From Simplicispira sp. 125 (GTDB taxonomy: Bacteria > Pseudomonadota > Gammaproteobacteria > Burkholderiales > Burkholderiaceae_C), in assembly GCF_003096555.1 (NCBI RefSeq), contig NZ_QEKM01000001.1, positions 2,356,001 to 2,420,000 of the forward strand: a stretch of DNA of 64,000 nucleotides. The letters are read 5' to 3'. Both the position numbers and the translations under genes were made by a program. The first letter of the stretch is position 1, and each line of letters opens with the position of its first letter. Under the pieces are notes generated by a model that made no database searches, was not told where the DNA came from, and worked only from the letters and a program-made list of their open reading frames with translations. Shown in pieces: positions 49,836-58,329 of the stretch.

Positions 49836-49920
49836 AATAACGTGTCTCAAAACCACGCCCGGGCCTGGCTCGTCGCTGCGGAGACAGGCCCGGGGGTGAC
49901 CACTGCTGACAATCTCTCCC

Positions 49921-50592
49921 ATGGGAACCCTCTACCTTGTGCGCCATGGCCAGGCCTCGTTTGGCGCGGACGACTACGACCAGCTCAGCCCCCTGGGCCG
50001 CCAGCAAGCGGTGCGCCTGGGTGAATACTGGCGCGAACGCGGCCAGCGCTTTGATGCGGTATTGCTGGGCACATTGCGCCGCCACACGCAAACCCTGGAG
50101 GGTATTGCCGAAGGCCTGCCGGGCCTGCCCCCTTCCATCGCCTTGCCGGGCCTGAACGAATACGACAGCCTGGCGCTGATCCGCGCCATCCACAACGAAC
50201 CACTGCAAAAGCCCGACACGCCCGAGCTGTACCGCCACCACTTCCGCCTGCTGTGCGATGCCATTGCGCAGTGGATGGCCGGCGTCATCAGCCCGCAGGG
50301 CATGCCGAGCTGGGAGGATTTCTCGGCCGGCGTGCGCGGCGCGCTCGACAAGGTGCGCCACGACCACGCGGGCCAGAACGTGCTGCTGGTGAGCAGCGGC
50401 GGCCCTATCTCCACGGCCGTCGGCGAGGTACTGGGCACGGCGCCGGAAGTGACCATCGCGCTGAACATGCGCATCCGCAACAGCGCGGTGACCGAGTTCA
50501 GCGTGTCGCCCAAGCGGTTGATGCTGCAGACCTTCAACACGCTGCCGCACCTCAATGACGCGCAGCATGCGGGAATGGTGACGCACGCCTGA
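49921..50592 (+). CDS. Histidine phosphatase family protein (phosphoglycerate-mutase-like)
   Basis: The 223-residue protein starts MGTLYLVRHGQASFGADDYD, with the catalytic RHG motif (His near residue 9), and continues LSPLGRQQAVRLGEYWRERG. The second conserved His appears late as VLLVSSGGPISTAVGEV, where the usual SHG is changed to SSG. That loss is odd for an active enzyme, so activity is not assured. The substrate is unknown. It stands alone. Confidence 0.82.
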   Translation: MGTLYLVRHGQASFGADDYDQLSPLGRQQAVRLGEYWRERGQRFDAVLLGTLRRHTQTLEGIAEGLPGLPPSIALPGLNEYDSLALIRAIHNEPLQKPDTPELYRHHFRLLCDAIAQWMAGVISPQGMPSWEDFSAGVRGALDKVRHDHAGQNVLLVSSGGPISTAVGEVLGTAPEVTIALNMRIRNSAVTEFSVSPKRLMLQTFNTLPHLNDAQHAGMVTHA

Positions 50593-50603
50593 TTTAGGCT
50601 TTT

Positions 50604-50650
50604 GCGCTTATTGATATTGCATTTGCAGCTATTGTTTCGATAGTTGATGT
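50604..50650. repeat. R1 family repeat at the left edge of the large palindrome
   Basis: Blocks: TTTTGCGCTTATTGATATTG, CATTTGCAGCTATTGTTTCG. The CAGCTATTGTTT-block also forms the left tip of the palindrome at 50625-51320. Confidence 0.55.
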
Positions 50651-51320
50651 GGTGCTTTTGTTGAGGGCGGGTGCCGGGATGTGCCCCCGGCGGGGCACCT
50701 TCTTTTCTTGTCTCGCCAAGAAAAGAAGGCAAAAGAAAGCGACCCTACTGTCTGCGACCCTCCGCTTCGCTCCGGGCAACCTGCGGTGCTTGGTGCTGGC
50801 GGGGTCTCGCTCGAACTCGCGCCTGCGGCGCTCAGACAATCGCGAGCCCTGATCCGCCAACCCCAGTGCGCCGCAGGCGCATACAGAAGGGGGTGGTAGC
50901 CCAACATCCACACGGGCCATCGCTGCGCTCGGCCCCAAGGGGCGCAGGCGCTACGCGCCGCGAACGCGGGGCCGAGCGCAGCGATGGCCCGAAAGGGCTG
51001 TTTTCTCCCCACCCCTTGTGGCTGCGCCTGCGGCGGGGTGCTTGCGGGGTGGCATGCGCGCCCCCGCGCGCATGCTTCGTGAACTGACTTGCCGCGTCTG
51101 TCTGAATGGAGCGCGCCAGCGCGAAGTGAGTTACGCGGCGCACCCCGCAAGCGCCCCGACGCAGGTTTGCCCCTTCGCACAGCGAAGGGGTCGCAGACTG
51201 GGGGGCGCGTTTCTTTGCCTCCTTTCTTGTCGCGCGACAAGAAAGGAGGTCGCCCGCCGGGGCGAGTCCCGGCTCCCGCCCTCAAAAAACACTACGTCAA
51301 CTATTAAAACAATAGCTACC
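50625..51320. repeat. Large imperfect palindrome (~690 bp), non-coding
   Basis: Two ~340-bp arms face each other about an axis near 50955. Matching pairs from outside in: AGCTATTGTTTCGATAGTTG with the complement of TCAACTATTAAAACAATAGC; GAGGGCGGGTGCCGGGATGT with the reverse of GCGAGTCCCGGCTCCCGCCC; TCTTTTCTTG...CAAGAAAAGAAGGCAAA with TTTGCCTCCTTTCTTG...CAAGAAAGGAGG; GTCTGCGACCCTCCGCTTCG with the CGAAGGGGTCGCAGAC side; and GGGCCATCGCTGCGCTCGGC with GCCGAGCGCAGCGATGGCCC (50914-50990). No credible gene is present; short open frames here are spurious. Confidence 0.8.
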
Positions 51321-51356
51321 AGCGCTTACCTAACAAACGCCAACAGCCAAAAATCC
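51300..51356. repeat. R1 family repeat at the right edge of the large palindrome
   Basis: Blocks: ACTATTAAAACAATAGCTAC, CAGCGCTTACCTAACAAACG, CCAACAGCCAAAAATC. It ends next to the stop codon of the creatininase-family gene. Confidence 0.6.
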
Positions 51357-51357
51357 A

Positions 51358-52209
51358 TCAAACATCGCACCGCGCCACCAGCGATTCCAACGGCAACGCA
51401 CACAACTCCCCCAGCAACGCCGCCAGTTGCACACCCGCCGCCTCCACCACCGCCCGCCCCTTCTCGGCCGTCGCCTCGGCCGCATTGCCGACCGCGCCCG
51501 CCGGGTGGTAGTCCTGCATGGCCCAGCCCATCTTGGCGCTCTTGCCGTTGCCCAGGAGAGCGTAGCGTTCGGCCCGGTCCTGCGAGGTGGAGCGGAAATC
51601 GCGCGCCTGGTCCATGCGCACCGTCTGGGGCGCCAGGTGCAGCATCATCGACGTCTCGATCTCGCCCGCATGGATGCCGAAACGGTGCTCCTGCGCACTG
51701 AACAGCGCCTGCACGTCGCCCGGCAGCGGCAGGCTGAACCAACTGCTGCTGTAGACCAGCAGGCCGTGGTGCTGGCGCAGCTCGCGCGCAACGATGTCCA
51801 TCACGCTGACCTGGCCCCCGTGGCCGTTGAGCAGCAGGAGCTTTTTGACCCCGGCACGCGCCACGCAGGCGCCGATCTCGGTCCACAGCGCGATCACCGT
51901 GGCGGGCGCGAGCGACAGCGTGCCGGGGTAGGCCAGGTGCTCGGTGCTCAAACCCACCACCTGCGGCGGCAGGAACAGCGTCGGCAGGTTGGCGGGCAGC
52001 AGCGGCAGCGCGGCGTCGATCACGCCCTGCAGCAGCGTGGCATCCACACTGAGCGGCAGGTGCGGCCCGTGCTGCTCGATGGCAGCCACGGGCAGCACGG
52101 CCACGGTGTGCGCGGCCTGGCCGCTGGCCTGCAGGCGCGCAAAGTCGCGCGTGGTCAGATCGGCCCAGAAGCGCGAGGGCAAGGCAGAAAGGGGCGCATT
52201 GGAAGTCAT
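51358..52209 (-). CDS. Creatininase-family amidohydrolase
   Basis: The 283-residue protein has the metal-binding signatures of the creatininase family: LPVAAIEQHGPHLPLSVDAT (EQHGPHLP), KKLLLLNGHGGQVSVMDIVA (NGHGG), and FGIHAGEIETSMMLHLAP (HAGExET). Family members hydrolyse cyclic amides, including creatinine and formamide intermediates. ATG 52209 (MTSNAPLSALPSRFW) is preferred to in-frame codons further up. The stop lies at the edge of an R1 repeat. The true substrate is unknown. Confidence 0.87.
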   Translation of the reverse strand: MTSNAPLSALPSRFWADLTTRDFARLQASGQAAHTVAVLPVAAIEQHGPHLPLSVDATLLQGVIDAALPLLPANLPTLFLPPQVVGLSTEHLAYPGTLSLAPATVIALWTEIGACVARAGVKKLLLLNGHGGQVSVMDIVARELRQHHGLLVYSSSWFSLPLPGDVQALFSAQEHRFGIHAGEIETSMMLHLAPQTVRMDQARDFRSTSQDRAERYALLGNGKSAKMGWAMQDYHPAGAVGNAAEATAEKGRAVVEAAGVQLAALLGELCALPLESLVARCDV

Positions 52210-52271
52210 GCCCCGCATGGTAGTGGAGACGGCTGCGCTGTGGCGCACCCACATCCCGCTACCATCGCCCC

Positions 52272-52469
52272 ATGACCGAAGAACTGTTCCGCCAGGACGC
52301 CCGGCTGCACGCATGCAGCGCCCGCATTACCGCCTGCACCGACGCTGGCATTGGGCGGAACCGCACCATGCTCTACCCACTGGGCAATGGCGCCCTTGTG
52401 GCCCACACCTTCGGAATCGAGAAAAAATGCGCCTCCGCCCACCGGGTCGTCTGGGACTTTGCCGCCTGA
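52272..52469 (+). pseudogene. Truncated AlaX-like (alanyl-tRNA editing) gene fragment
   Basis: The 65-residue frame reads MTEELFRQDARLHACSARIT followed by NRTMLYPLGNGALVAHTF. This resembles the N-terminus of AlaX/AlaRS editing-domain proteins, which usually run TEELFxEDxYLxxCxAxV then LDRTxFYPxGGGQPGD. The GGGQPGD segment and the zinc-binding remainder are missing, and the frame ends quickly before dsbD. I read it as the decayed head of an alanyl-tRNA editing hydrolase. A short unrelated protein is the alternative. Confidence 0.45.
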
Positions 52470-52514
52470 GCCCCCGGAACCAAAACACACGCCCCCGGCT
52501 CCCACAGGACGACC

Positions 52515-54728
52515 ATGTCCCATCGCACCTTCCACCGTTTTCTGTTCGCTCTTGTTTTCATAGCTGCCAGCGCAGGATGGACAAGCGCCAACGCCCAATT
52601 CAGTAACAAACCCGCCCTTGCCACCAGCAGCGTGGTGAGCACGCCGCAGGTACGCGCCGAGCTGGTGGCCCATGCCCCCGAGGGGCTGACACCGGGCCAG
52701 ACCGTGTGGGTGGGCCTGTGGCTGACGCACCAGAGGGACTGGCATACCTACTGGAAGAACCCCGGCGATTCGGGCCTGCCCACCGAGCTGACCTGGGAGC
52801 TGCCGCCCGGCCTGGACATGGGCGAGACCGCCTGGCCTGTGCCCCGGCTGTTCCGCATCGGCAAGCTGGCCAACTACGGCTACGACGGACAGGTGCTGCT
52901 GGCCGCGCCGATGCAGGTACCCGCCAGCTTCAAACCCCCGCCGGGCGGCATGGGCCAGATCGACATCCGCCTGCGCGCCACCTGGCTGGCCTGCCGCGTG
53001 GAATGCATCCCCGAAGAGGGCAGCTTCGTGCTGCAACTGCCGGTGCGCAGCTCTACCGCCATGCACAGCGCCCTGTTCGCACAGGCGCAAGGTGCCCAGC
53101 CGCAGCCCCTGCAGGGCCAGAGCCACATCACCGTGGAGGGCGAACGCCTGCAACTGCGCGTGACCGGCCTGCCTGCCAGCGTGCACGGCCAGCCGCTCGA
53201 AGTGTTTGCCGAAACCCCGGCCGTGCTGGTGCCCGCCGCCGTGCCCGGCCAGGACTGGACGCAGGTCTGGCAGGGCGACACCTGGACGGCCAGCCTGCCG
53301 CTCTCGCCCGAACGCGGCGCCAGCCCGGTACAACTGCCGCTGGTGCTGGCCCCCGAGGGCCGCAGTGCGGGCGACGCGCCCCAGGGCTGGCATACCGTGG
53401 CCGCCGTCGAGGGGCAATGGAGCCGTGCGGCGCCGCTCACGGGCGTGTCCCCCGCGCTGGCCGCGGCCCTGGCGGCCAACCAAAACACCCCGCAACCCCC
53501 TGCCGCATCCGGCGGCGCGCTGCTCACGGCCCTGCTGGGCGGCCTGATTGGCGGGTTGCTGCTCAATCTCATGCCCTGCGTCTTCCCGGTGCTGGCCATC
53601 AAGGTGATGGGCTTTGCCCGGCATGGCAACCACCAGCGCGCGCAGCGCCTGGGCGGCGTGGCCTACACCGCTGGCGTGGTGCTGTCCTTCATGGCGCTGG
53701 GCGGCCTGCTGCTGGCCCTGCGCGCGGCGGGCGAGCAACTGGGCTGGGGCTTTCAGCTCCAGTCGCCCACCGTGGTGGCGGTGCTGGCGCTGCTCTTTAC
53801 GCTGATCGGGCTGAACCTGGCAGGCGTGTTCGAGTTCGGCCAGTTCGTGCCCGGGCGCCTGGCCACGCTGCAGGCGCGCCACCCGGCGGGCGATGCCTTT
53901 TTGACCGGCGTGCTGGCCGTGGCCATCGCCTCGCCGTGCACGGCGCCCTTCATGGGCGCGGCCCTGGGTTTTGCCATCGACATGCCCGCGCCGCAGGCGC
54001 TGGCCGTGTTTGCCGCGCTGGGCGTCGGCATGGCCCTGCCCTACCTGCTGGCCGCCTGGGTTCCTGCCGTGGTGGGCTGGCTGCCGCGCCCCGGCGCGTG
54101 GATGGACACCTTCCGCCGTGCCATGGCCTTCCCCATGTTTGCCACCGTGGTGTGGTTGGTGTGGGTGCTGGGCCAGCAAAGCGGCATCGATGGCGCCGGC
54201 GCCCTGCTGGCGCTGCTGGTGGCGGGCAGCAGCGTGGTGTGGGCACTGACGCTGCGGGGCCGCACGCGCATCGTTATTGCTTCTGTTTTGATAGCATTTA
54301 GCGCATGGTTGGCGGGCACCATCGGCCCGAATGTGCTCCAACCCATGGAGGCACCGGCCCCCGTGGCGGGCGTGGGCAGCGCCCCCGGTGCGCTGTGGCA
54401 ACCCTGGTCGGCCCAGCGTGTGCAGGAACTGACGGCGCAAGGCAAACCGGTGTTCGTGGACTTCACCGCCGCCTGGTGCGTGACCTGCCAGTACAACAAG
54501 CGCAACGCCCTGCAGGACGCTGGCGTGCTGGCCGACTTTGACAAGCGCGGCGTGACGCTGCTGCGCGCCGACTGGACGCGGCGCGACAGCGCCATCACCA
54601 CCGCGCTGGCCCAGCTGGGCCGCAACGGCGTGCCGGTGTACGTGCTGCTGGCCCCCGGCCGCGCGCCCGTGGTGATGAGCGAGATCCTCAGCGTGTCGGA
54701 ACTGCGGGCCGCGCTGGCCCTGCTCTGA
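52515..54728 (+). CDS. dsbD: DsbD, thiol:disulfide interchange protein (ScsB-like)
   Basis: The 737-residue protein carries electrons from cytoplasmic thioredoxin to periplasmic reductases. It has a signal peptide (FLFALVFIAASAGWTSANA), a periplasmic N-terminal domain with LRATWLACRVECIPEEGSFV (two Cys), an eight-helix membrane domain from ~residue 330 with the Cys pair seen in LNLMPCVFPVLAIKVMG and AIASPCTAPFMGAALGF, and a C-terminal thioredoxin domain with FTAAWCVTCQYNKRNAL (CxxC). The last membrane segment (RIVIASVLIAFSAWLAG, ~585-600) is partly encoded by an R1 fragment. ATG 52515 suits the signal peptide. Confidence 0.93.
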   Translation: MSHRTFHRFLFALVFIAASAGWTSANAQFSNKPALATSSVVSTPQVRAELVAHAPEGLTPGQTVWVGLWLTHQRDWHTYWKNPGDSGLPTELTWELPPGLDMGETAWPVPRLFRIGKLANYGYDGQVLLAAPMQVPASFKPPPGGMGQIDIRLRATWLACRVECIPEEGSFVLQLPVRSSTAMHSALFAQAQGAQPQPLQGQSHITVEGERLQLRVTGLPASVHGQPLEVFAETPAVLVPAAVPGQDWTQVWQGDTWTASLPLSPERGASPVQLPLVLAPEGRSAGDAPQGWHTVAAVEGQWSRAAPLTGVSPALAAALAANQNTPQPPAASGGALLTALLGGLIGGLLLNLMPCVFPVLAIKVMGFARHGNHQRAQRLGGVAYTAGVVLSFMALGGLLLALRAAGEQLGWGFQLQSPTVVAVLALLFTLIGLNLAGVFEFGQFVPGRLATLQARHPAGDAFLTGVLAVAIASPCTAPFMGAALGFAIDMPAPQALAVFAALGVGMALPYLLAAWVPAVVGWLPRPGAWMDTFRRAMAFPMFATVVWLVWVLGQQSGIDGAGALLALLVAGSSVVWALTLRGRTRIVIASVLIAFSAWLAGTIGPNVLQPMEAPAPVAGVGSAPGALWQPWSAQRVQELTAQGKPVFVDFTAAWCVTCQYNKRNALQDAGVLADFDKRGVTLLRADWTRRDSAITTALAQLGRNGVPVYVLLAPGRAPVVMSEILSVSELRAALALL
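54270..54306. repeat. R1 family repeat fragment inside dsbD
   Basis: The blocks GTTATTGCTTCTGTTTTGAT and AGCATTTAGCGCATGG match R1 and stand out as A+T-rich in a GC-rich gene. It keeps the frame and encodes hydrophobic residues of the last membrane helix. Confidence 0.5.
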
Positions 54729-54848
54729 AAGAGTCCCGGCCGATTTCCGCAGGCCTTTGTGGGGTCATGTAGTCAGGCTGTCACATCCGGTTGTTGCAAT
54801 GGCAGGAAGCCATCGGCGCCTTCTGTGCGAAGGCCCTGTTGCGCTTGG

Positions 54849-55008
54849 GATGACCTGCACAACCCTCGCGAGTCGGTGGTAGTGCGGATCGGGATGGGCC
54901 ACAAGGCGTCTTTTTGCGGCCAATAGCTCGGCTATTGGCAAGAAAAGCAACGCAGTGGACCGCCCGAGGCCGCGCTATCGCAGACCGCAGGGAGTTGTGC
55001 AGGTCATC
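54849..55008. repeat. 160-bp imperfect palindrome upstream of the porin gene
   Basis: The ends GATGACCTGCACAAC (54849-54863) and GTTGTGCAGGTCATC (54994-55008) are perfect inverted repeats. The centre is CCAATAGC-TCG-GCTATTGG (54920-54938), and the stretch between pairs with mismatches (GCGGATCGGGATGGGCCACA against TGGACCGCCCGAGGCCGCGC). The axis is at 54928.5, exactly midway. It ends 34 bases before the porin ATG, so it lies in the leader or just upstream. The remainder of the 314-bp gap (54729-54848) shows nothing I recognise. Confidence 0.8.
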
Positions 55009-55042
55009 CCTGACCTTTTCAACAACTATCGGAATTGTTCCC

Positions 55043-56035
55043 ATGAAAAAATCCCTGATCGCCCTGGCCGTGCTCGGCACATTTGCGGGCATCGCCGCGG
55101 CCCAATCCAATGTCACCCTGTACGGGCGCGCCGACGCCGCACTGGGCAAGCCCTTTGGCGGCAAGTCGCAAATGATCAGCAACTACAAGGAAACCTCCAT
55201 GCTGGGCGTGCGCGGCGTGGAAGACCTGGGTGGCGGCCTGAAGGCGTCCTTCAACTTCGAACAAGGCATCAACATTGAAGACGGCGCCCTGACGGGCGGC
55301 GCGGCAGGCGCCTGGAACCGCGCGGCCTGGCTGGCCGTCGGCGGCGGCTTTGGCGAGTTCGCCATGGGCCGCATGACCACGGCGCAGAACCGCACCATGG
55401 GCATGTTCGACCTCAACGGCACGGCCAACAACACCTCGGCGCTGAAGAACCTCGGCCTGGACGCCGACGGTTCGCTGGGCGGCAACCGCGCCAACAGCCA
55501 GTTCATGTACACCTCGCCCAATCTGAGCGGCTTCCAGGCGCGTGCATCGGTGATCATGAAGGAAGACAAGGCCGCCCCCGCCGCCGGCGCTGCCGACACG
55601 CGCAAGGGCTCGTACCAGTTGGCTGCCAGCTACAAGAGCGGCCCGCTGAGCCTGGGCGCCGTGGTGCAGAGCAAGCTGGCCGAAGGCGCCAACAACCGCA
55701 CCGGCTATGCCCTGGGCGCACGCTACGACTTCCAGTCCTTCCTGGTCAGCGCGCTGTACACGCAGGACGAATCCAGGAGCACCGGCAAGGGCTTTGGCCT
55801 GGGTGTGGCCATGCCGCTGGGGGCCTGGGTACTGGGCGCGCAGGTGGCCCGCGTGACGGACAACCCCAACCCCGCCCGCGAAGACGCCACGGCCTACGAG
55901 CTGTTCGCCAACTACTACCTGTCCAAGCGCACCATGCTCTACGCGGGCTACGGCGGCCTCGACAGCGCCGGCAAGGCGGTCAAGGGCACGACCGGCTCCA
56001 ACACCTTCGGCCTGGGCCTGGTGCACAAGTTCTGA
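55043..56035 (+). CDS. Gram-negative porin, betaproteobacterial type
   Basis: The 330-residue outer-membrane protein has a signal peptide (MKKSLIALAVLGTFAGIAAA) and mature start QSNVTLYGRADAAL. The body shows the family's SMLGVRGVEDLGGGLKASFN and WLAVGGGFGEFAMGRM beta-strand signatures, and ends with an aromatic C-terminus (GLGLVHKF) used by the BAM machinery. Porins of this kind form trimeric diffusion channels. ATG 55043 is preceded by a large palindrome; a strong terminator follows. Confidence 0.94.
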   Translation: MKKSLIALAVLGTFAGIAAAQSNVTLYGRADAALGKPFGGKSQMISNYKETSMLGVRGVEDLGGGLKASFNFEQGINIEDGALTGGAAGAWNRAAWLAVGGGFGEFAMGRMTTAQNRTMGMFDLNGTANNTSALKNLGLDADGSLGGNRANSQFMYTSPNLSGFQARASVIMKEDKAAPAAGAADTRKGSYQLAASYKSGPLSLGAVVQSKLAEGANNRTGYALGARYDFQSFLVSALYTQDESRSTGKGFGLGVAMPLGAWVLGAQVARVTDNPNPAREDATAYELFANYYLSKRTMLYAGYGGLDSAGKAVKGTTGSNTFGLGLVHKF

Positions 56036-56096
56036 CCCGCGGCGGCGCATGCCGCCGACCTCTTCCTGCCGTTGCCTGCGGGGGCGGCAAGCTTTA

Positions 56097-56131
56097 GCTA
56101 ACGCCGCGCCTTGCGCGGCGTTAGCACTTTT
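56097..56131 (+). terminator. Terminator of the porin gene
   Basis: A 12-bp perfect stem GCTAACGCCGCG / CGCGGCGTTAGC with a 5-base loop is followed by ACTTTTC. It lies 62 bp after the stop codon. Confidence 0.87.
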
Positions 56132-56355
56132 CAGGCCCCCCCACACGCTCCCACGCGGTGCGCTACCCACCAAGGGGCCGTTTTTTGCCTTGGGGCGACC
56201 CGGCGGCAAAAAAAAGAGCCGCCAATGAAGCAGCTCTTTTCCCGGTCGCTCGCAATGAAGTCCCTCGCACACACCGGGCGCCCTTGTCACCCTCAACAAA
56301 GGGTTTGACCTGCTCACACGGCGTTGCTGGCGCTATTGTGTGCCCGGCGCATGAC

Positions 56356-56520
56356 ATGGGCATGACCAAAGCGCAGCGCACGGGGCGACCGCCCGTGTTG
56401 CCGCGTGCAAGGCGATGGCCATTCTGGAAGGCGATCGCACAGGGGCATTGCAGCGAGGAAACGACGGGCCTTGTGGCCGTTTCAATGGCGGTCGCCAACA
56501 GAGGGCTCCGGCCCCATGGC
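56356..56520 (+). pseudogene. Remnant of an IS30-type transposase N-terminus
   Basis: The frame from ATG 56356 reads MGMTKAQRTGRPPVLPRAR then RWPFWKAIAQGHCSEETTGL and VSMAVANRGLRPHG. This resembles the leader of IS30-family transposases of Burkholderiales (a GRPPV, a RxRFWxAIAxG, a SSE, a VSxAVGxRWFR pattern) but has substitutions at several conserved positions and no DDE part downstream. No inverted repeats were found around it. The rest of 56132-56734 shows no gene. Identity is moderately sure. Confidence 0.45.
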
Positions 56521-56734
56521 GCCTTCTTGCTTTTTGTCGTTGACAGCGGGCTGGGCGCAATTTTTGAAGGCCCTCCTGCGCTTTCTGGGTCATGTTGCTT
56601 GCGGACATGCGGGTTTGTGCCCGCGTTGGAATGGCCGCTAATGCAAAATTTTGCACCCCCCTTCCGCGTGGAACCACACGCCTGTGCCAACCATGGAGGG
56701 TCGACGGTGTCTGCACTGCGCTATAACCCAGCCA

Positions 56735-57202
56735 ATGACAACACCCTTACCTCCCAACGTCGACACCGACGCAGCCATCACCACCCTGCTGCGCGAGTGC
56801 CGCTCCATTGCCGTGGTGGGCCTCTCGCCCAAGGCGCACCGCGACAGCCACCATGTGGCGCTGTACCTGCAGCAGCAGGGCTACCGCATCGTGCCGGTGA
56901 ACCCGCTGGCCACCGAAATTTTGGGTGAACGCTGCTGGCCTTCGCTGACCGAGGCCGCCCGGCATGTGCAGATCGACCTGGTGGACGTTTTTCGCCAGAG
57001 CGACGAGGTTCCAGCCATTGCCGATGAAGCCATTGCCATCGGCGCGCGGGGCCTGTGGCTGCAGTTGGGCGTGCACCACAACGCTGCCTGCGAGCACGCC
57101 CGCGCCGCCGGCTTGGCTGTGGTGCAGGACAAATGCACCCTGGTGGAACACCAGCGACTCAACGCCCTGGACGGAGCCGCACAGGGACGCCCGGCGAGCT
57201 AG
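56735..57202 (+). CDS. CoA-binding-domain protein (YccU-like)
   Basis: The 155-residue protein has a Rossmann CoA-binding domain: [80 protein letters not shown] and [14 protein letters not shown], the YccU/succinyl-CoA-synthetase-like pattern. The conserved Cys in DKCT is present. The biological role is unknown. ATG 56735 is chosen by homology at the N-terminus. hemE follows after 14 bases, so the two may be cotranscribed. Confidence 0.88.
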   Translation: MTTPLPPNVDTDAAITTLLRECRSIAVVGLSPKAHRDSHHVALYLQQQGYRIVPVNPLATEILGERCWPSLTEAARHVQIDLVDVFRQSDEVPAIADEAIAIGARGLWLQLGVHHNAACEHARAAGLAVVQDKCTLVEHQRLNALDGAAQGRPAS

Positions 57203-57216
57203 GCGACAATCGGGGG

Positions 57217-58329
57217 ATGAGTTACGCCCCCCTGACCAATGACACCTTCCTGCGCGCCTGCCGGCGCCAGGCCACCGACTACACCCCCCTGTGGCTGATG
57301 CGCCAGGCGGGCCGCTACCTGCCCGAATACAAGGCCACGCGCGCGCGCGCCGGCAGCTTCATGGGCCTGGCCACCAACGTGGACTACGCCACTGAAGTGA
57401 CCTTGCAGCCGCTCGACCGCTTCCCGCTCGACGCCGCCATTTTGTTCAGCGACATCCTGACCGTGCCTGACGCCATGGGCCTGGGCCTGACATTCGCCGA
57501 GGGTGAAGGCCCGCGCTTTGCCAAGCAGGTGCGCGACGAAGCCGCTGTGGCCGAACTCGCCGTACCCGACATGGACAAGCTGCGCTATGTGTTCGACGCC
57601 GTCACCAGCATCCGCAAGGCATTGAATGGCCGCGTGCCGCTGATCGGCTTCTCGGGCAGCCCCTGGACGCTGGCCTGCTACATGGTCGAAGGCAAGGGCA
57701 GCGACGACTACCGCCTCGTCAAAAGCCTGATGTACAGCCGCCCCGACCTGATGCACCGCATCCTGGCCGTGAATGCCGACGCCGTGGCGCAGTACCTGAA
57801 CGCCCAGATCGACGCGGGCGCCCAAGCCGTGATGGTGTTCGACAGCTGGGGCGGCGTGCTGGCCGATGGCGCGTTCCAGCAGTTCAGCCTGGAATACACC
57901 CGCCGCGTGCTCGCGCAGCTCAAGCGCACCGGCGTCGATGGCCAGGACGTGCCGCGCATCGTCTTCACCAAGGGCGGCGGTATCTGGCTCGAAGACATGA
58001 AGGACATCGACTGCGAGGTGCTGGGCCTGGACTGGACGGCCAACCTGGGCAAGGCGCGCGCCATCGTGGGTGGCCAGGTGGGTGGCCCCGGCAAGGCGCT
58101 GCAGGGCAATATCGACCCGAACGTGCTGTTCGCCCCGCCCGCGCAGATTGCGAGCCAGGTGCACGCCGTGCTCGACAGCTTTGGCAAGCCCCACACCGAC
58201 CGCACGACGACCGGCCCGACGCACATCTTCAACCTGGGCCACGGCATCAGCCAGTTCACCCCGCCCGAGCATGTGACCGCGCTGGTCGAAGCCGTGCACA
58301 GCTATTCGCGCGCGCTGCGCCAGCGTTGA
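57217..58329 (+). CDS. hemE: Uroporphyrinogen decarboxylase
   Basis: HemE decarboxylates the four acetate side chains of uroporphyrinogen III to give coproporphyrinogen III in haem synthesis. The 370-residue protein carries [20 protein letters not shown] (the PxWxMRQAGRYxPEY signature with the catalytic Arg), [20 protein letters not shown] (catalytic Asp) and [20 protein letters not shown] (second signature), and ends with [20 protein letters not shown]. The length is usual. The ribosome-binding site is GGGGGA just before ATG 57217. Confidence 0.98.
   Translation: MSYAPLTNDTFLRACRRQATDYTPLWLMRQAGRYLPEYKATRARAGSFMGLATNVDYATEVTLQPLDRFPLDAAILFSDILTVPDAMGLGLTFAEGEGPRFAKQVRDEAAVAELAVPDMDKLRYVFDAVTSIRKALNGRVPLIGFSGSPWTLACYMVEGKGSDDYRLVKSLMYSRPDLMHRILAVNADAVAQYLNAQIDAGAQAVMVFDSWGGVLADGAFQQFSLEYTRRVLAQLKRTGVDGQDVPRIVFTKGGGIWLEDMKDIDCEVLGLDWTANLGKARAIVGGQVGGPGKALQGNIDPNVLFAPPAQIASQVHAVLDSFGKPHTDRTTTGPTHIFNLGHGISQFTPPEHVTALVEAVHSYSRALRQR

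Noticed and set aside
50593-51325. Several overlapping short open frames between the phosphatase and creatininase genes.
   Set aside because: They fall in the large palindrome, are frame-shadowed on both strands, and have Arg/Pro/Ala-rich composition without domains.
52206-54440. Open frame of 744 codons on the minus strand.
   Set aside because: It is antisense to dsbD; the forward frame has signal peptide, membrane helices and CxxC motifs, the reverse has none.
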